A stretch of DNA of 64,000 nt from Dyadobacter sp. CECT 9275. Its GTDB lineage: Bacteria; Bacteroidota; Bacteroidia; Cytophagales; Spirosomataceae. Position 1 is the stretch's first letter. Each line of letters begins with the position of its first letter. A model generated the notes under the pieces. The model was not told the origin of the DNA. It ran no database searches and saw only the letters and a program-made list of their open reading frames with translations. The stretch is taken from positions 682,001 through 746,000 of the forward strand of contig NZ_CAJRAF010000004.1 of NCBI RefSeq assembly GCF_907164905.1, written 5' to 3'. Position numbers and translations under genes: made by a program. This document shows positions 40,101-49,037 of this stretch, piece after piece.

Positions 40101-40615
40101 GTAGAACCTGCACCACGCAAACGAATTCCCATGTCGAGCCCGGGTTGTCCGTCAATGGCAGCTACCTGGATACCCGGCACAACCCCTTCCAGGGCTCTTG
40201 TAACTGTTGAGTTAGCCTGTACCGAAATCGTTTTGGAATCCACCTGTGAAACCGAGCCGGTAAGTGTACTCCGTTTTACGGTACCGTACCCGATAACGAC
40301 TACTTCACTAAGCTGGTTGTCCCCTGCCGCTAATTTGATATCAATAATCCTTCTGTTTCCTACCACCGTTTCCTGAGTAGTGTAACCGATATAGGAGAAT
40401 ACGAGTACCGAGCTGGCGCTGGGAACGTTGGGAATGGTAAAGACGCCATCGGCATTGGTCACGGTTCCGGTGGTGGTTTCCTTAACGACTACACTAACCC
40501 CTGGCAATACAGCTCCAGAGGCGTCGGTAACCTTACCGGAGACCGCGAGCTGCGCTTTAGCTGCCAGATTGAAAAATAGGCAGCAAAATAAAATTAATAG
40601 AGTTTGTTTCTTCAT
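37106..40615 (-). CDS. SusC/RagA TonB-linked outer-membrane transporter (second pair)
   Basis: A protein of 1169 residues, with a signal peptide ending near residue 21 (AAKAQLAVSG). A carboxypeptidase-regulatory-like domain follows (about 22-108: VSGKVTDASGAVLPGVSVVVKE) and then the plug (EVVVIGYGTVKRSTLTG, EGVVPGIQVAAIDGQPG, RLRGAGSTSQNSSNALIVIDGVP, AVYGSRGANGVVLVTTKKG). The remainder is barrel, ending in SVGLNVNF with the usual terminal Phe. Unlike the first SusC it lacks an STN domain, so it is not tied to a FecR/ECF sigma pair and must be regulated otherwise. It forms an operon with the downstream SusD. Confidence 0.95.
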   Translation of the reverse strand: MKKQTLLILFCCLFFNLAAKAQLAVSGKVTDASGAVLPGVSVVVKETTTGTVTNADGVFTIPNVPSASSVLVFSYIGYTTQETVVGNRRIIDIKLAAGDNQLSEVVVIGYGTVKRSTLTGSVSQVDSKTISVQANSTVTRALEGVVPGIQVAAIDGQPGLDMGIRLRGAGSTSQNSSNALIVIDGVPTEYPNALASINPKDIESISVLKDAASTAVYGSRGANGVVLVTTKKGSKGKMNISLETRAGFNYLGGLRFDLIDNAKDIYEHSWLAIYNSARYGVNGGSSTDGKFTTNVQNPNMSHEAAAEFASAHLFDYTGSRTNFGMNQLGNYMLYEVPGAVYTTTGSGTNASATMSGAYLIDPATGKLNPNARQLYEAGSYKDYFFEKMFRQEHTVSASGGTDKMDYFASVGMLEDPSYIRGSSFKRYNARTNVNAQLTNWLKIGTNVGYSYRNTQSPATRFGRNPGTVQQNVFRWANGQNQLVPLFARDLQGNIRKNPDGSDMVSDNNNDTYSPLGVTATSPNGTTSAPLYTTNLIQLLDKDIDRRESHDLNLKGYLTINFLKDFSFTTNISYDRFSEIRTRYGTPETGAVVGVGAIGKYYANTGVFNTQQLLNWNKEFGRHSITALAAHEFYQYKSDLLNFASAYSLINGFTGAGNFTSRYNTQNAPFGTPGYGGDLTAMDSYFGRAVYNYNDKYFVEGSLRRDGSSKFRYKENRWGTFWSVGGGWRISQEKFMQSISEVVNDLKIRASYGVIGNQSGISNYSGYQLWSYGATYTSSTGGTGVPATFTLSQGAAVNDKLTWENTHTLDAGIDFTMWNRRLSGTIDVYNKNTVNSVFAQPLPTSMGQTSLTLNSAEIVNRGVEVALNIKLIQTKDINWSVALNGTHYRTILTKFPKSVGSPALGGRFTGSIDGWGIANGGATNSGQIMYLRGEKMDYYNLYLYKYAGVDQNTGLPMFNHTVTQRDLDASRFPGSKIGDIVSTTNYTLADRYEMGSAIPKLIGGFSTSFQFRNFDFTAILAYQLGGKFLSVEYANHLYRSGNIGNALSKEVLGNTWTPENRDAKFPMAFYGDTFYTGGSTFGSWQYTDLALFSASYLNVKNLTLGYTLSNSILEKIKAKTLRVYASADNLAMITSHSGIDPRMSLVGGMEVGAAVYLPMSTFSVGLNVNF

Positions 40616-41894
40616 TTGAGAAATTTTAAGGTAGGTGAATACTAATTAGCTATCAGAAATTGACGAAGGTCCTTAACTTTTTTTATCCATATGATCGAAA
40701 GGGAGTTTAGGTGGTGACATTGATTGAGTTGACGCAGCAAATGAGGTGCTCAGACGTACCGAAATGTGTGCAGTTAGAGCACAGAATACTTGATAAGGGG
40801 CAAACCCCTTTCATTTCAGTAAACCAAAGTTCATTCAGCCGTTCATATTTCCTGCGGTCAGCAATAGCGACGGAGAAATACGCAAACCGTCACGCTACCG
40901 GTGCGGAATCAGAAAGTGTCTGTATTCGTGGCTGTTTGCTCTGTGAAGAATGTAGTTGTTGCTCATGGCGGTAAAGGTTTATAATGTGTCCAAATTGTTA
41001 ATAAAAGTATAGAAGCGCTCAGGGGGTAAAATCTATTTACTTATTGCTGGTTAAATTGTGATTATTTTGCGCTTAACAGCAATACTTCGGTTTTTCGTTC
41101 GCATTTTAATTCATTTTTCTCCCATAGCCCAACAAACAACATATGTCCCTACAGGTCATATTCTCAGTTTATCTACGGCTAAACCAATATTTCTCAGTTT
41201 AAAATATAACCATTTGAGATTTTATCGGAATATATAAAAATTACGGAACATCTCGTCCAAAAATTCCTCAAACGGTTACAAATTCACTAAAAAATCCCTG
41301 GAGGGTATCTTGATAGAAGCTAAGTATCGCATGGTGCGGGCGGTGCTGTAGGGACGATGTTGTGGCTGCCGACGTTCCTGCTGGTCCGAAGTTTTCTGAC
41401 CTGTTAGGTCACAACCGGGCCACCTCGGCGGCTGTCTTGTTCTTCCCCTTCTCAAAAGTCTGCTCGGGAGAGTAACTCACCGGAAGCCCCTTTTCTTCAT
41501 TCCTGAATTTTAGCAATAACTCAAAAATCGTAAAATTGATATCATATAAATCTCATTATTTGAGACTAAAATTATTTTAGAGTAAAACACATTCTACACA
41601 CAAATTAGAAAATATATATCAACATAATCATGTAATTTTCTATTAATAATAAACGCACTAAAAGTATATTCAAATTTATTCCATTTTAAATTTTGTTATT
41701 ATTATCTTATTTATATTAATTTACATAAAAGTTTCAATAAATTATACTTCACTTGTCAGCGTTTTTGTAAAACTTAACCTACTTTTATATGCCCGATCAA
41801 CACCTGATCTATACGTAAGCCTCTTGGCTACACTTAGGAAAATACGAAGCAGTATTTTCATTTAAAAATTCCTACCTCTCACACACACTATTTT
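40616..41894. other. 1.28-kb gene-free region with GC-rich block and AT-rich core
   Basis: Spacer between the divergent susC and Wzi genes. A block at about 41330-41480 is near 57% GC, whereas 41521-41760 is only about 16-20% GC. On the - strand, 41409-41552 is open for 47 codons with protein-like content (ELLLKFRNEEKGLP, SYSPEQTFEKGKNKTAAEVARL) but lacks a start codon, suggesting the tail of a decayed gene. A + frame of 87 codons at 40711-40974 has atypical composition and is not accepted. Promoters of both flanking genes should lie here. No tRNA, ncRNA or insertion sequence ends are recognised. Confidence 0.6.
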
Positions 41895-43385
41895 ATGAAA
41901 GCTTTTTATAAGCTGGGCATTGCCTGGCTGTGTTCGTCATTCCCCTGTTTTTCACAGGAAATGATCCCCTCCGACTCTACTTCCAGCTTTATCGAAATAC
42001 AAACTTACGCAAGTAGCCAAAAACGATTACCTTTCTGGATGTACACCAATCAGTTCGGAATTACCCCAACTCAGGGACCAGCCGCAGCGCTGCATCTGTC
42101 TGTAATTCATTATGAAAAAGCCGGATTCAATCCAAAGAACTGGAAAATTGGCGGAGGAATTGAAGCGGTGACCAATTACTCCGAAAACACTAAAATTTTA
42201 TTGCCTCAACTGTTTGCTTCCCTCAAAAGAAAGAACTGGGAATTGTATGCAGGACGTAAAAAACAATGGGTTGGCATTGCGGATTCTACCATAGGGACCG
42301 GGTCTTATGCCTGGTCTGGCAATACCTTGCCGATACCCAAAATTCAGCTGGGCACCACACAGTTTATCCCTATCCCTTTTACATTCCGACTGATCTCTTT
42401 TAATGCCTTTTATTCGGAAGGAATGTTTGAAAGAAACCGGCAGATTACCAGCAAATTAAAACTTCACCAGAAAGCACTTTACATAAAATTAGGAAATGAG
42501 AAAACCTGGTTTCAGATATATGCCGGTTTCAATCATCAGGTACAATGGGGAGGAAGAAGCCCATACCAGACAATTGAAGGCCAGATGCCCAACAGCCTGA
42601 AAAGTTACTTTTATGTAATTACCGGTAAACCACATCCCAAAATAAATGGGTTAACGCATTTTGATTTTTCCAACAGAATAGGCAATCATTTAGGATCAAT
42701 TGATCTGGCCATTGAGACCAAAATTAAAAATACCAGTTTGCTGATTTATCGTCAGAATATATATGAAGATGGCTCTCTATACTATTTAAATAATATCAGT
42801 GATGGATTAAACGGAATCCGAATTAAAAAGAAGTCCAATCCAAACGCTGTATTTCAAATTAACGAAGCTGTTTTAGAGTTTCTCTGTACCAAAAGCCAGG
42901 GTGGCCCTATTGCCAATTTAAATCCGCAAATCCGCGGGAAGGACGATTATTTCAATAATGCCCAGGTCAGAGACGGTTGGTCATATCAAGGTCGTACCAT
43001 TGGGACCCCCTTTATATCATCGGCATCCGACACCAGAGAACGCTGGCCAAATCACAGTGATTTTTTCACCAATAACAACAGGATATCTGTTTGGCACCTG
43101 GGATTAAAAGGTACATTTCTGGACCGTATCAACTGGTCTGGTAAATTTTCCTATTCCGAAAATTATGGCACTTACGATGTTCCGTTTGATGGTACTCCCC
43201 GGCAGTTTTCAGCCGCCTTGTCTGTTCAGGTCTATTTATATTTCCTGGGAGGTACTACTTTAAGGGGGGTACTGGCGACAGATATAGGCAAGTTGTATGC
43301 CAACACCAATGGGATTTCTCTCGGAATTCGTAAGGAAGGATTTTTAAATATAAAAGAAAAACGACTGGGGTATTTCCGGTATTAA
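41895..43385 (+). CDS. Wzi-like capsule assembly outer-membrane protein
   Basis: A protein of 496 residues with a signal peptide ending near residue 20. It matches the Bacteroidota 'capsule assembly Wzi family': an opening FIEIQTYASSQKRLPFWMYTNQFG-like segment, YAGRKKQWVG, FYSEGMFERNRQ and YAGFNHQVQWGG, with a beta-barrel pattern of alternating strands throughout. Escherichia coli Wzi is a surface lectin that attaches group 1 capsule. Base composition is lower in GC than in the neighbouring genes. No other capsule gene is nearby. It may have been acquired by transfer or may serve another surface polysaccharide. Confidence 0.82.
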   Translation: MKAFYKLGIAWLCSSFPCFSQEMIPSDSTSSFIEIQTYASSQKRLPFWMYTNQFGITPTQGPAAALHLSVIHYEKAGFNPKNWKIGGGIEAVTNYSENTKILLPQLFASLKRKNWELYAGRKKQWVGIADSTIGTGSYAWSGNTLPIPKIQLGTTQFIPIPFTFRLISFNAFYSEGMFERNRQITSKLKLHQKALYIKLGNEKTWFQIYAGFNHQVQWGGRSPYQTIEGQMPNSLKSYFYVITGKPHPKINGLTHFDFSNRIGNHLGSIDLAIETKIKNTSLLIYRQNIYEDGSLYYLNNISDGLNGIRIKKKSNPNAVFQINEAVLEFLCTKSQGGPIANLNPQIRGKDDYFNNAQVRDGWSYQGRTIGTPFISSASDTRERWPNHSDFFTNNNRISVWHLGLKGTFLDRINWSGKFSYSENYGTYDVPFDGTPRQFSAALSVQVYLYFLGGTTLRGVLATDIGKLYANTNGISLGIRKEGFLNIKEKRLGYFRY

Positions 43386-43525
43386 AAAGTAAATCCTGTG
43401 ATGAATAAACCTTAACCCAGTCGTGCAGTAATCCTGATTGCCTTTTGATGAATCCTTTTTTCCTTTAAATTTATGAAAATTTATTCATTAGCGCTGTACA
43501 CTATTTATCGTCTGACAGCGATCCT

Positions 43526-44215
43526 ATGCATCATCAGGATTACAAAATTTTAGATAACCCTGTCTGGAATGCTCTCCAGACCGTACACAGCAACTTTGCA
43601 TCCGGGACAGAAACGATCCAAAGGTATCCGGTGGATGTGTTGCAATTGATTGGCTGTCAGAATCCTGGCTCAGCCGATCTCTGTGAGGCAGAAGCCTGGA
43701 TTTCCGAAGGTGAAAAGGTATTTCTTGTAGGTACTCCTGCCCCACTGCCCCCGGGATGGAAAATTTGGCAGCAGCTCAACTGTGTGCAGATGATCTGCCC
43801 GAAAGTATCGGGCCATCCCCCCAAAACAGGCTTTGATATTGTTCCGCTGACCGAAAACGATCATGACGCCATGCTCGGCCTGGTCAACCTGGTCCAGCCG
43901 GGCTACTTTTACAGGAACACGCCCTTGCTGGGAAACTATTACGGCATCAGGCTTGGCAACGAACTTGTAGCCATTGCAGGAGAGCGTCTGAAAATAAGTG
44001 GTTTTACGGAGATCAGCGCTGTTTGTACCCACCCTCAGTTCACCGGCAGAGGATTTGCCCAACAATTGGTGCATCACCTGGTTACCCAAAATCTTGACTC
44101 CGGTTCCATTCCTTTTTTACATTTTGCGGCTGGCAATACCAGGGCACAGCGGGTTTATCAGCTCCTGGGGTTTTCGGAGCGAAGAATGGTTCCGTTCTGG
44201 CAACTGGGCCGCTAA
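43526..44215 (+). CDS. GNAT family N-acetyltransferase
   Basis: A protein of 229 residues. The C-terminal half (about 105-229) is a GNAT domain of the FR47-like type: LVAIAGERLKISGFTEISAVCTHPQFTGRGFAQQLVHHLV is motif A with the acetyl-CoA pyrophosphate loop (Q/R-x-x-G-x-G/A pattern TGRGFA). NTRAQRVYQLLGFSERRMV is motif B. The N-terminal part is less conserved and typically positions the acceptor. It acetylates an amine-containing small molecule or peptide in the cytoplasm, with no clue to the acceptor. It is flanked by unrelated genes. Confidence 0.87.
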   Translation: MHHQDYKILDNPVWNALQTVHSNFASGTETIQRYPVDVLQLIGCQNPGSADLCEAEAWISEGEKVFLVGTPAPLPPGWKIWQQLNCVQMICPKVSGHPPKTGFDIVPLTENDHDAMLGLVNLVQPGYFYRNTPLLGNYYGIRLGNELVAIAGERLKISGFTEISAVCTHPQFTGRGFAQQLVHHLVTQNLDSGSIPFLHFAAGNTRAQRVYQLLGFSERRMVPFWQLGR

Positions 44216-44361
44216 AAAATGCTCATATTGGGGAAAAGCTCAATTTTTTACCCCGCTGGACCAATTATTGACCTCCATTTTAATATCTTTCGCAAGTCTC
44301 TATACCACGTCCACCCATTTGCAACAGACCAAGCGCTTTTATTGAACGACTGACATTTGTT

Positions 44362-45714
44362 ATGATCTCCTTATCCCGATCAGTACCTTACCTCGTTTTT
44401 CTTCTGCTCCTGAATGTATTCCATGCTGATGCCGCCGCTGAAAAGGATGCGGAAACTGTGCATCCATGGCTCAAAAATTACACAGAGTACAAACAATACG
44501 GAGACGTTTTTGTGGTAAAAAAAACGGAGCGCCGTTGCCTCATTTACAGCACTTACCTCACGGACCTGAATGGAAAAAAGCTCACACCCGCTTACAGGGA
44601 TATCGGGGAATTTTCACATGGGCTGGCCGAATTTGTCCCATTTGAAAACCATAATGGTGATATAGGCATGCATGGTTTCATTAATAAAAAAGGGAAAGTA
44701 GTTATTCCACCGATTTATTTCGGAGCCGAGAAATTCGTGAACGGGAAAACGGGTGTGATATATCCGGCCGGTAAACAATACGGGCTTTCGTACCTGGATA
44801 CCGCCGGGAACGAACTTTACCGGTTACCTGTGGAGCTATTCCCAAATGACTTTCTGATTGAAAAAGTGAATACGGATTACGTTTGCGGGCACGACTGCAA
44901 GGAGGATTTTATCTGGTGGGTAGATGGCAACCTCACCGTACTCAACTGGAATTTCAGCAAATACACCCAAAAAGATATCAAAAAAGGGGAAGCGATTTTC
45001 AGGTTCTACTACAACGGGAAATATGGGGTAATCGATAAAAACTTCATCCTCAAAACTCCCGCTGTAATTGATGAACTTGACACGAAACATGAGTTTTCCG
45101 GACAAGGGCTTGAACGGGCTCGTTACGGCGGTAAGTTTGGGTTTATCAGCCTGGCCACGGGTGAGGTGGTTATCCCATTTTATTTTTCGGATACCCGTAA
45201 GGCTTCTTATGGCCGCTATTGGGTTAAAAGAAATAACAAATGGGGCTGTATGAATAAAAAGGGAGAAATGATCATTCCTCATCTGTTTGACCAGGCTACG
45301 GCATTTACGGCCGAGAACCGGTCTGCGGTGGCCATTAACGGAAAATTCGGACATATTGATACGACTGGAAAATTCACTACTCCGCTGATCTACCAGTTTG
45401 CATCCTACTTCAGCCAGGGTATCTCTATGGTGAGGCTGAACAATAAATATGGCTACATTGACAAAAATGGCAAGCCAGTCACCGAAATCAAATACCACAC
45501 AGCCCTGCCATTTGGCAAAAATTTTGCTATTGCAGAGCGTTTTGGATTACGTTACGAAATTGCCAGGATGGGTGCTGAAACCTTCATTGGCTTTTCTTAT
45601 ATCTGGAAGGCTGTTTTTATTTTCGTTACCGTTTGTATGATTGCCATGCTAAGCCGCAGTTTTTTGGCTAATTCTGCCCGATCCCTGCGAGAAATGTTTA
45701 CCAAAAAGAGCTAA
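44362..45714 (+). CDS. Exported WG-repeat protein with C-terminal membrane anchor
   Basis: A protein of 450 residues with a signal peptide (about 1-24, ending HADAAAE). At least five WG-type repeats follow: GFINKKGKVVIPPIYFG, YGVIDKNFILKTPAVID, FGFISLATGEVVIPFYF, WGCMNKKGEMIIPHLFD, FGHIDTTGKFTTPLIYQ and YGYIDKNGKPVTEIKYH. A membrane segment at about 412-432 (IWKAVFIFVTVCMIAMLS) precedes a basic cytoplasmic tail, so the repeats should face the periplasm, anchored in the inner membrane. WG repeats are structural, and partners are unknown. Confidence 0.85.
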   Translation: MISLSRSVPYLVFLLLLNVFHADAAAEKDAETVHPWLKNYTEYKQYGDVFVVKKTERRCLIYSTYLTDLNGKKLTPAYRDIGEFSHGLAEFVPFENHNGDIGMHGFINKKGKVVIPPIYFGAEKFVNGKTGVIYPAGKQYGLSYLDTAGNELYRLPVELFPNDFLIEKVNTDYVCGHDCKEDFIWWVDGNLTVLNWNFSKYTQKDIKKGEAIFRFYYNGKYGVIDKNFILKTPAVIDELDTKHEFSGQGLERARYGGKFGFISLATGEVVIPFYFSDTRKASYGRYWVKRNNKWGCMNKKGEMIIPHLFDQATAFTAENRSAVAINGKFGHIDTTGKFTTPLIYQFASYFSQGISMVRLNNKYGYIDKNGKPVTEIKYHTALPFGKNFAIAERFGLRYEIARMGAETFIGFSYIWKAVFIFVTVCMIAMLSRSFLANSARSLREMFTKKS

Positions 45715-45930
45715 ACAGCAACCTCCGGGATTCAGGCACGGGCCAAAGAGACACCGCTACCAGCTTTCTCCATACTAACACGACGACAACAAAAGAGCCG
45801 GGATATGGAAAAGGTACCGGCCCAGACAAAATGATCGTACCCGTTTTTGTCTCAGGTATGGCTTCTTTCAACGACTGAAGCCTGCTGGCATGTGTTTTTC
45901 AGGAAAAGTGTGTAACCATACAGAACGAAA

Positions 45931-46425
45931 ATGGAACATATGCTTAATGAAAACTGGCTGCTAACCGTACCCATGATCATAACAAGCGGAATTGCAGGGA
46001 CTACGCTGATGACAGCGTATCTGCTTCTGGTTGGTTTTGCAACGGATAAAATGTTCCGTACCACCAAAATTCTGGGAAAAATGGTAACAGATACCCGTCC
46101 TGCTGCAAACGAGCCGTCACGCTTGTCCAGAAAAACGCTGACTTCCATCAGTGGTATCCTCATTCATTATCTGATGGGAATACTATTCATGACAATCTTT
46201 TTCCTGCTTTGGAAAAAAGGAATTGGTTATCCCAATTATTTTTCAGGAATCGTTTTTGGGTTTATCAGCGGGGTGGCAGCTATTGGAATCTGGTACACGG
46301 CATTTCGTTTACGCCTGTGCCCTCCTGATGTTAATCCCAAAGCCTATTTTCTTCACATTTTCATCGGACATTTCTTTTTTGTCTGGGGATGTTTTTACAC
46401 CTTTCAGATACTTAGCCGGGTGTAA
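45931..46425 (+). CDS. Four-helix integral membrane protein, unknown function
   Basis: A protein of 164 residues with likely membrane segments at about 8-36 (VPMIITSGIAGTTLMTAYLLLVGFA), 71-92 (ISGILIHYLMGILFMTIFFLLW), 99-122 (FSGIVFGFISGVAAIGIWYTAF) and 136-160 (FLHIFIGHFFFVWGCFYTFQIL). The loop between segments 1 and 2 carries many basic and Arg/Ser residues. No family is recognised. It lies upstream of the AI-2E family transporter, and the two may be co-transcribed across a 105-base gap. Confidence 0.7.
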   Translation: MEHMLNENWLLTVPMIITSGIAGTTLMTAYLLLVGFATDKMFRTTKILGKMVTDTRPAANEPSRLSRKTLTSISGILIHYLMGILFMTIFFLLWKKGIGYPNYFSGIVFGFISGVAAIGIWYTAFRLRLCPPDVNPKAYFLHIFIGHFFFVWGCFYTFQILSRV

Positions 46426-46530
46426 GGTAAAAATGAATGGTAAAAACAGATCATTGACTCGGCCATACCCATTGCAAAAATCAGCTCCTGAGAACATTTA
46501 AGATTGCCACTCTAAAAGAAAACCACTTTT

Positions 46531-47547
46531 ATGTCCGTCTTCCACAATCAGATCCGACAAATATTTTTCCTGATACTTGTAACCGCCTTAGCCATTCTGC
46601 TTTTTCAGCAACTGTACGTTTTCTTTCCTGGCTTTCTGGGCGCATTAACCTTATACATTCTGGGCAGGCATTGGTACAAGTTCCTCACCCTCCGGAAATC
46701 ATGGAATAAAAGCCTCACCGCCCTGCTCTTCATGACTGCCTTCATGATTTGTATCGTTACACCAATCTATTTCTCAGCACAACTTTTATTCTCCAAAATT
46801 CAGAAATTCATTCAGGATCCCGCCCAGATCAATCATGCGCTGGAAGCTGTTTCTGCCCAAATTAAAGATTGGACCGGAAAAGATATTCTTTCAAAAAGTA
46901 CCATTTCAGATTTGCAGAAGAAGGCAACCGGGCTTATCCCCATGGTACTGAACAGCTCCGCTACCCTACTTGGCAACCTGATCATGATCCTGTTTCTTTC
47001 CTTTTTTATGTTTGTCAACGGTGTTGAAATTGAAAAAATAATTCCCCGCTACATACCACTCAGAAAGGAGAATATAGATTTGCTCTCACATGAAACCACA
47101 ATGATGGTGAAAGCCAATGCGCTGGGCATACCACTGGTATCCATCATTCAGGGAGCCTGTGCGGTGATTGGATACTGGATTTTTGGCGTGAAAGATTTCG
47201 TACTGCTTGGTTTTGTTACCGGCTTGTTTTCATTTTTCCCAATTGTCGGAACCGCCGTGATATGGTTGCCCGTGGTCATCTTTCTTTTTTCATCAGGAGA
47301 AAACGGACAGGCCATCGGCCTGGCCATTTATAGTCTCGTGATCACCGGGAATGTGGATTACCTAGCCAGAATCACTTTTCTAAAAAAGATAGGGGACGTC
47401 CATCCCGTGACCACCATTCTGGGACTGATCGTCGGGTTGAAACTTTTTGGTTTCTGGGGATTTATTTTTGGCCCGCTTCTGATCAGTTACTTTATGCTCC
47501 TGATCAAAATTTACATCAGTGAGTTTGGACAGGCCAAGCATTCGTAA
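46531..47547 (+). CDS. AI-2E family transporter (YdiK/PerM-like)
   Basis: A protein of 338 residues with the typical architecture of this family. It has three membrane segments near the N-terminus, a soluble middle (about 95-145) and then a group of C-terminal segments. The segment around SFFPIVGTAVIWLPVVIFLF and the GLIVGLKLFGFWGFIFGPLLISYFML end are hallmark-like. The family was named for putative autoinducer-2 export, but several members act as Na+/Li+-H+ antiporters or general exporters, so substrate is not settled. Confidence 0.88.
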   Translation: MSVFHNQIRQIFFLILVTALAILLFQQLYVFFPGFLGALTLYILGRHWYKFLTLRKSWNKSLTALLFMTAFMICIVTPIYFSAQLLFSKIQKFIQDPAQINHALEAVSAQIKDWTGKDILSKSTISDLQKKATGLIPMVLNSSATLLGNLIMILFLSFFMFVNGVEIEKIIPRYIPLRKENIDLLSHETTMMVKANALGIPLVSIIQGACAVIGYWIFGVKDFVLLGFVTGLFSFFPIVGTAVIWLPVVIFLFSSGENGQAIGLAIYSLVITGNVDYLARITFLKKIGDVHPVTTILGLIVGLKLFGFWGFIFGPLLISYFMLLIKIYISEFGQAKHS

Positions 47548-47811
47548 AGCGCTGGTAATTCTTCCATTTAATAAATTCTTCACCACGGACACAATCGTAC
47601 CGTTGAATAGATTAAACCCGAAAAATTTCATTCCATTACAACCTTCCGGCCCGTCTGCGCATCAGGAAGTTATGATGTGTTAATATCAATTCAAAAACGG
47701 AAAAGCCGGGTCCAGCCTACATTATATACAATCCAAAAGATGTCTGTTGGAAACCTCTCCCGTGTGCAACTATTTTTGGATCAATCTGTTAGCCATATTT
47801 TTAAAATCAGT

Positions 47812-48816
47812 ATGAAATTCACCTTCCATGTGGCCTCTTTGGCTGTACTGCTGCTCGCATCCGGATGCAGCCACGATGAGCCTCTCACAAACGCTTCAAC
47901 CGGAAAACCCGACGAGCCCGAAGCGGAGTGGATCATCCGCAACATTTCCAACTCCAAATTGCCGGACAACCAGATCAATGCGCTTGCGATCAGCAAAAAC
48001 GATGTAAAATGGGTGGGAACCGCAAACGGCCTGGTGAAGATCGACGGAGAAAACTGGACAATTTATGACAATAGCAATTCACCGCTGCCATCCGGCATGG
48101 TGCGTGCCGTCGCGGTGGAGGACAACGGTACGGTTTGGGCAGGTACCGACAAAGGACTTGTAAAATTTGATGGAACGGTATGGAAGGTATATGACCATAC
48201 CAATAGTGTCCTGACCAACGACGGAATCAGCTGTATCACACGCGACAGCATACGTAAAATCACATGGATTGGTACAGAAGCTGAACTCGTTAAAGTGGAT
48301 GATACCAGCCATTGGGAGAAAATCGAAATAGGCGACAACCTGATCGTTTCCATGGTTACCGACAAGGACGGAAAGCTCTGGCTCGGGACATTTAATCAGT
48401 TTGCGTTTATAGGCAGTATCAAAAAGTATGATAACGGTAGCTGGACTCACCAGCGCCTGGATCATAAAGGATACCCTTCTGCATTCCCATACGCGCTGGC
48501 CATTGATAAAAATAATGCACTGCTGGCTGTATTGAGCGGTACGTCGGTCAAAAGTGTGGTCCGTATAAGCGGTGAAAACTGGGAGGAGATTCCACGGCCT
48601 GAAAAAGCCCACGGCCTGAAAACAATTCTGACAGAAGGGGATAAAATATGGGTAGGTGGTCTGACATTATCGGTTTTCGGGGATAAAAACGCGGAGTGTC
48701 TTGCCATACCGGAATCCGGTTCTCTTATTACAGCAATGGCACGTGACAGCAAAGGCAGAAAATGGCTGGGCACGATTGACGCCGGCTTGGCAGTTTACAA
48801 TCAAAAGGTAAAGTAA
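47812..48816 (+). CDS. Lipoprotein with two-component-regulator-type beta-propeller
   Basis: About 334 residues from ATG 47812, chosen because it starts a lipoprotein signal (LLASGC, C19). The open frame extends 45 codons further back without a signal. Repeats of the Reg_prop type follow: WVGTANGLVKIDGENWTIYD, WAGTDKGLVKFDGTVWKVYD, WIGTEAELVKVDD, WLGTFNQFAFIGSIKKYD and WLGTIDAGLAVYNQK. They build a propeller like that of hybrid two-component sensors but with no kinase attached, so it is probably a ligand- or protein-binding lipoprotein. A hairpin terminator follows. Confidence 0.85.
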   Translation: MKFTFHVASLAVLLLASGCSHDEPLTNASTGKPDEPEAEWIIRNISNSKLPDNQINALAISKNDVKWVGTANGLVKIDGENWTIYDNSNSPLPSGMVRAVAVEDNGTVWAGTDKGLVKFDGTVWKVYDHTNSVLTNDGISCITRDSIRKITWIGTEAELVKVDDTSHWEKIEIGDNLIVSMVTDKDGKLWLGTFNQFAFIGSIKKYDNGSWTHQRLDHKGYPSAFPYALAIDKNNALLAVLSGTSVKSVVRISGENWEEIPRPEKAHGLKTILTEGDKIWVGGLTLSVFGDKNAECLAIPESGSLITAMARDSKGRKWLGTIDAGLAVYNQKVK

Positions 48817-48830
48817 GCAGGACCATGACT

Positions 48831-48853
48831 TAGTAGCTTCACAGCTACTTTTC
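48831..48853 (+). terminator. Weak intrinsic terminator after the propeller lipoprotein gene
   Basis: AGTAGC (48832-48837) and GCTACT (48844-48849) form a 6-bp stem with a 6-base loop, followed by TTTCT, starting 15 bases after the stop codon at 48816. The stem is AT/GC mixed and the U-run is short. Confidence 0.5.
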
Positions 48854-49015
48854 TGATATTCAAGACGATGTACTTTTGTAACAGAATTAGTTCGGGCCGT
48901 GCCGTTATGCGTCATGGGGTTATCAGCATCTTCGATATACTTCTGAAAGGAATTCAGCATTGATAAGTGTCCGATATTTAATTATATTTATTTCCACTTT
49001 GCAACCTTGACCTCA

Positions 49016-49031
49016 AGGGCGCCGACGCCCT
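49016..49031 (+). promoter_or_regulatory. Hairpin just before the start codon of the TlpA-like gene
   Basis: AGGGCG (49016-49021) pairs with CGCCCT (49026-49031) around a CCGA tetraloop. The ATG at 49038 follows 6 bases later. The stem would occupy the space where an initiating ribosome binds, so it may control translation. Confidence 0.4.
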
Positions 49032-49037
49032 CCTTTT

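Noticed and set aside
40711..40974. 87-codon open frame on + in the large spacer
   Set aside because: Cys/Ser-rich random-looking composition, no ribosome-binding context and no recognised motif.
41148..41204. Imperfect direct repeat around TTCTCAGTTTA near 41160 and 41192
   Set aside because: Only two short copies in AT-rich sequence, with no flanking insertion sequence ends, so chance is likely.
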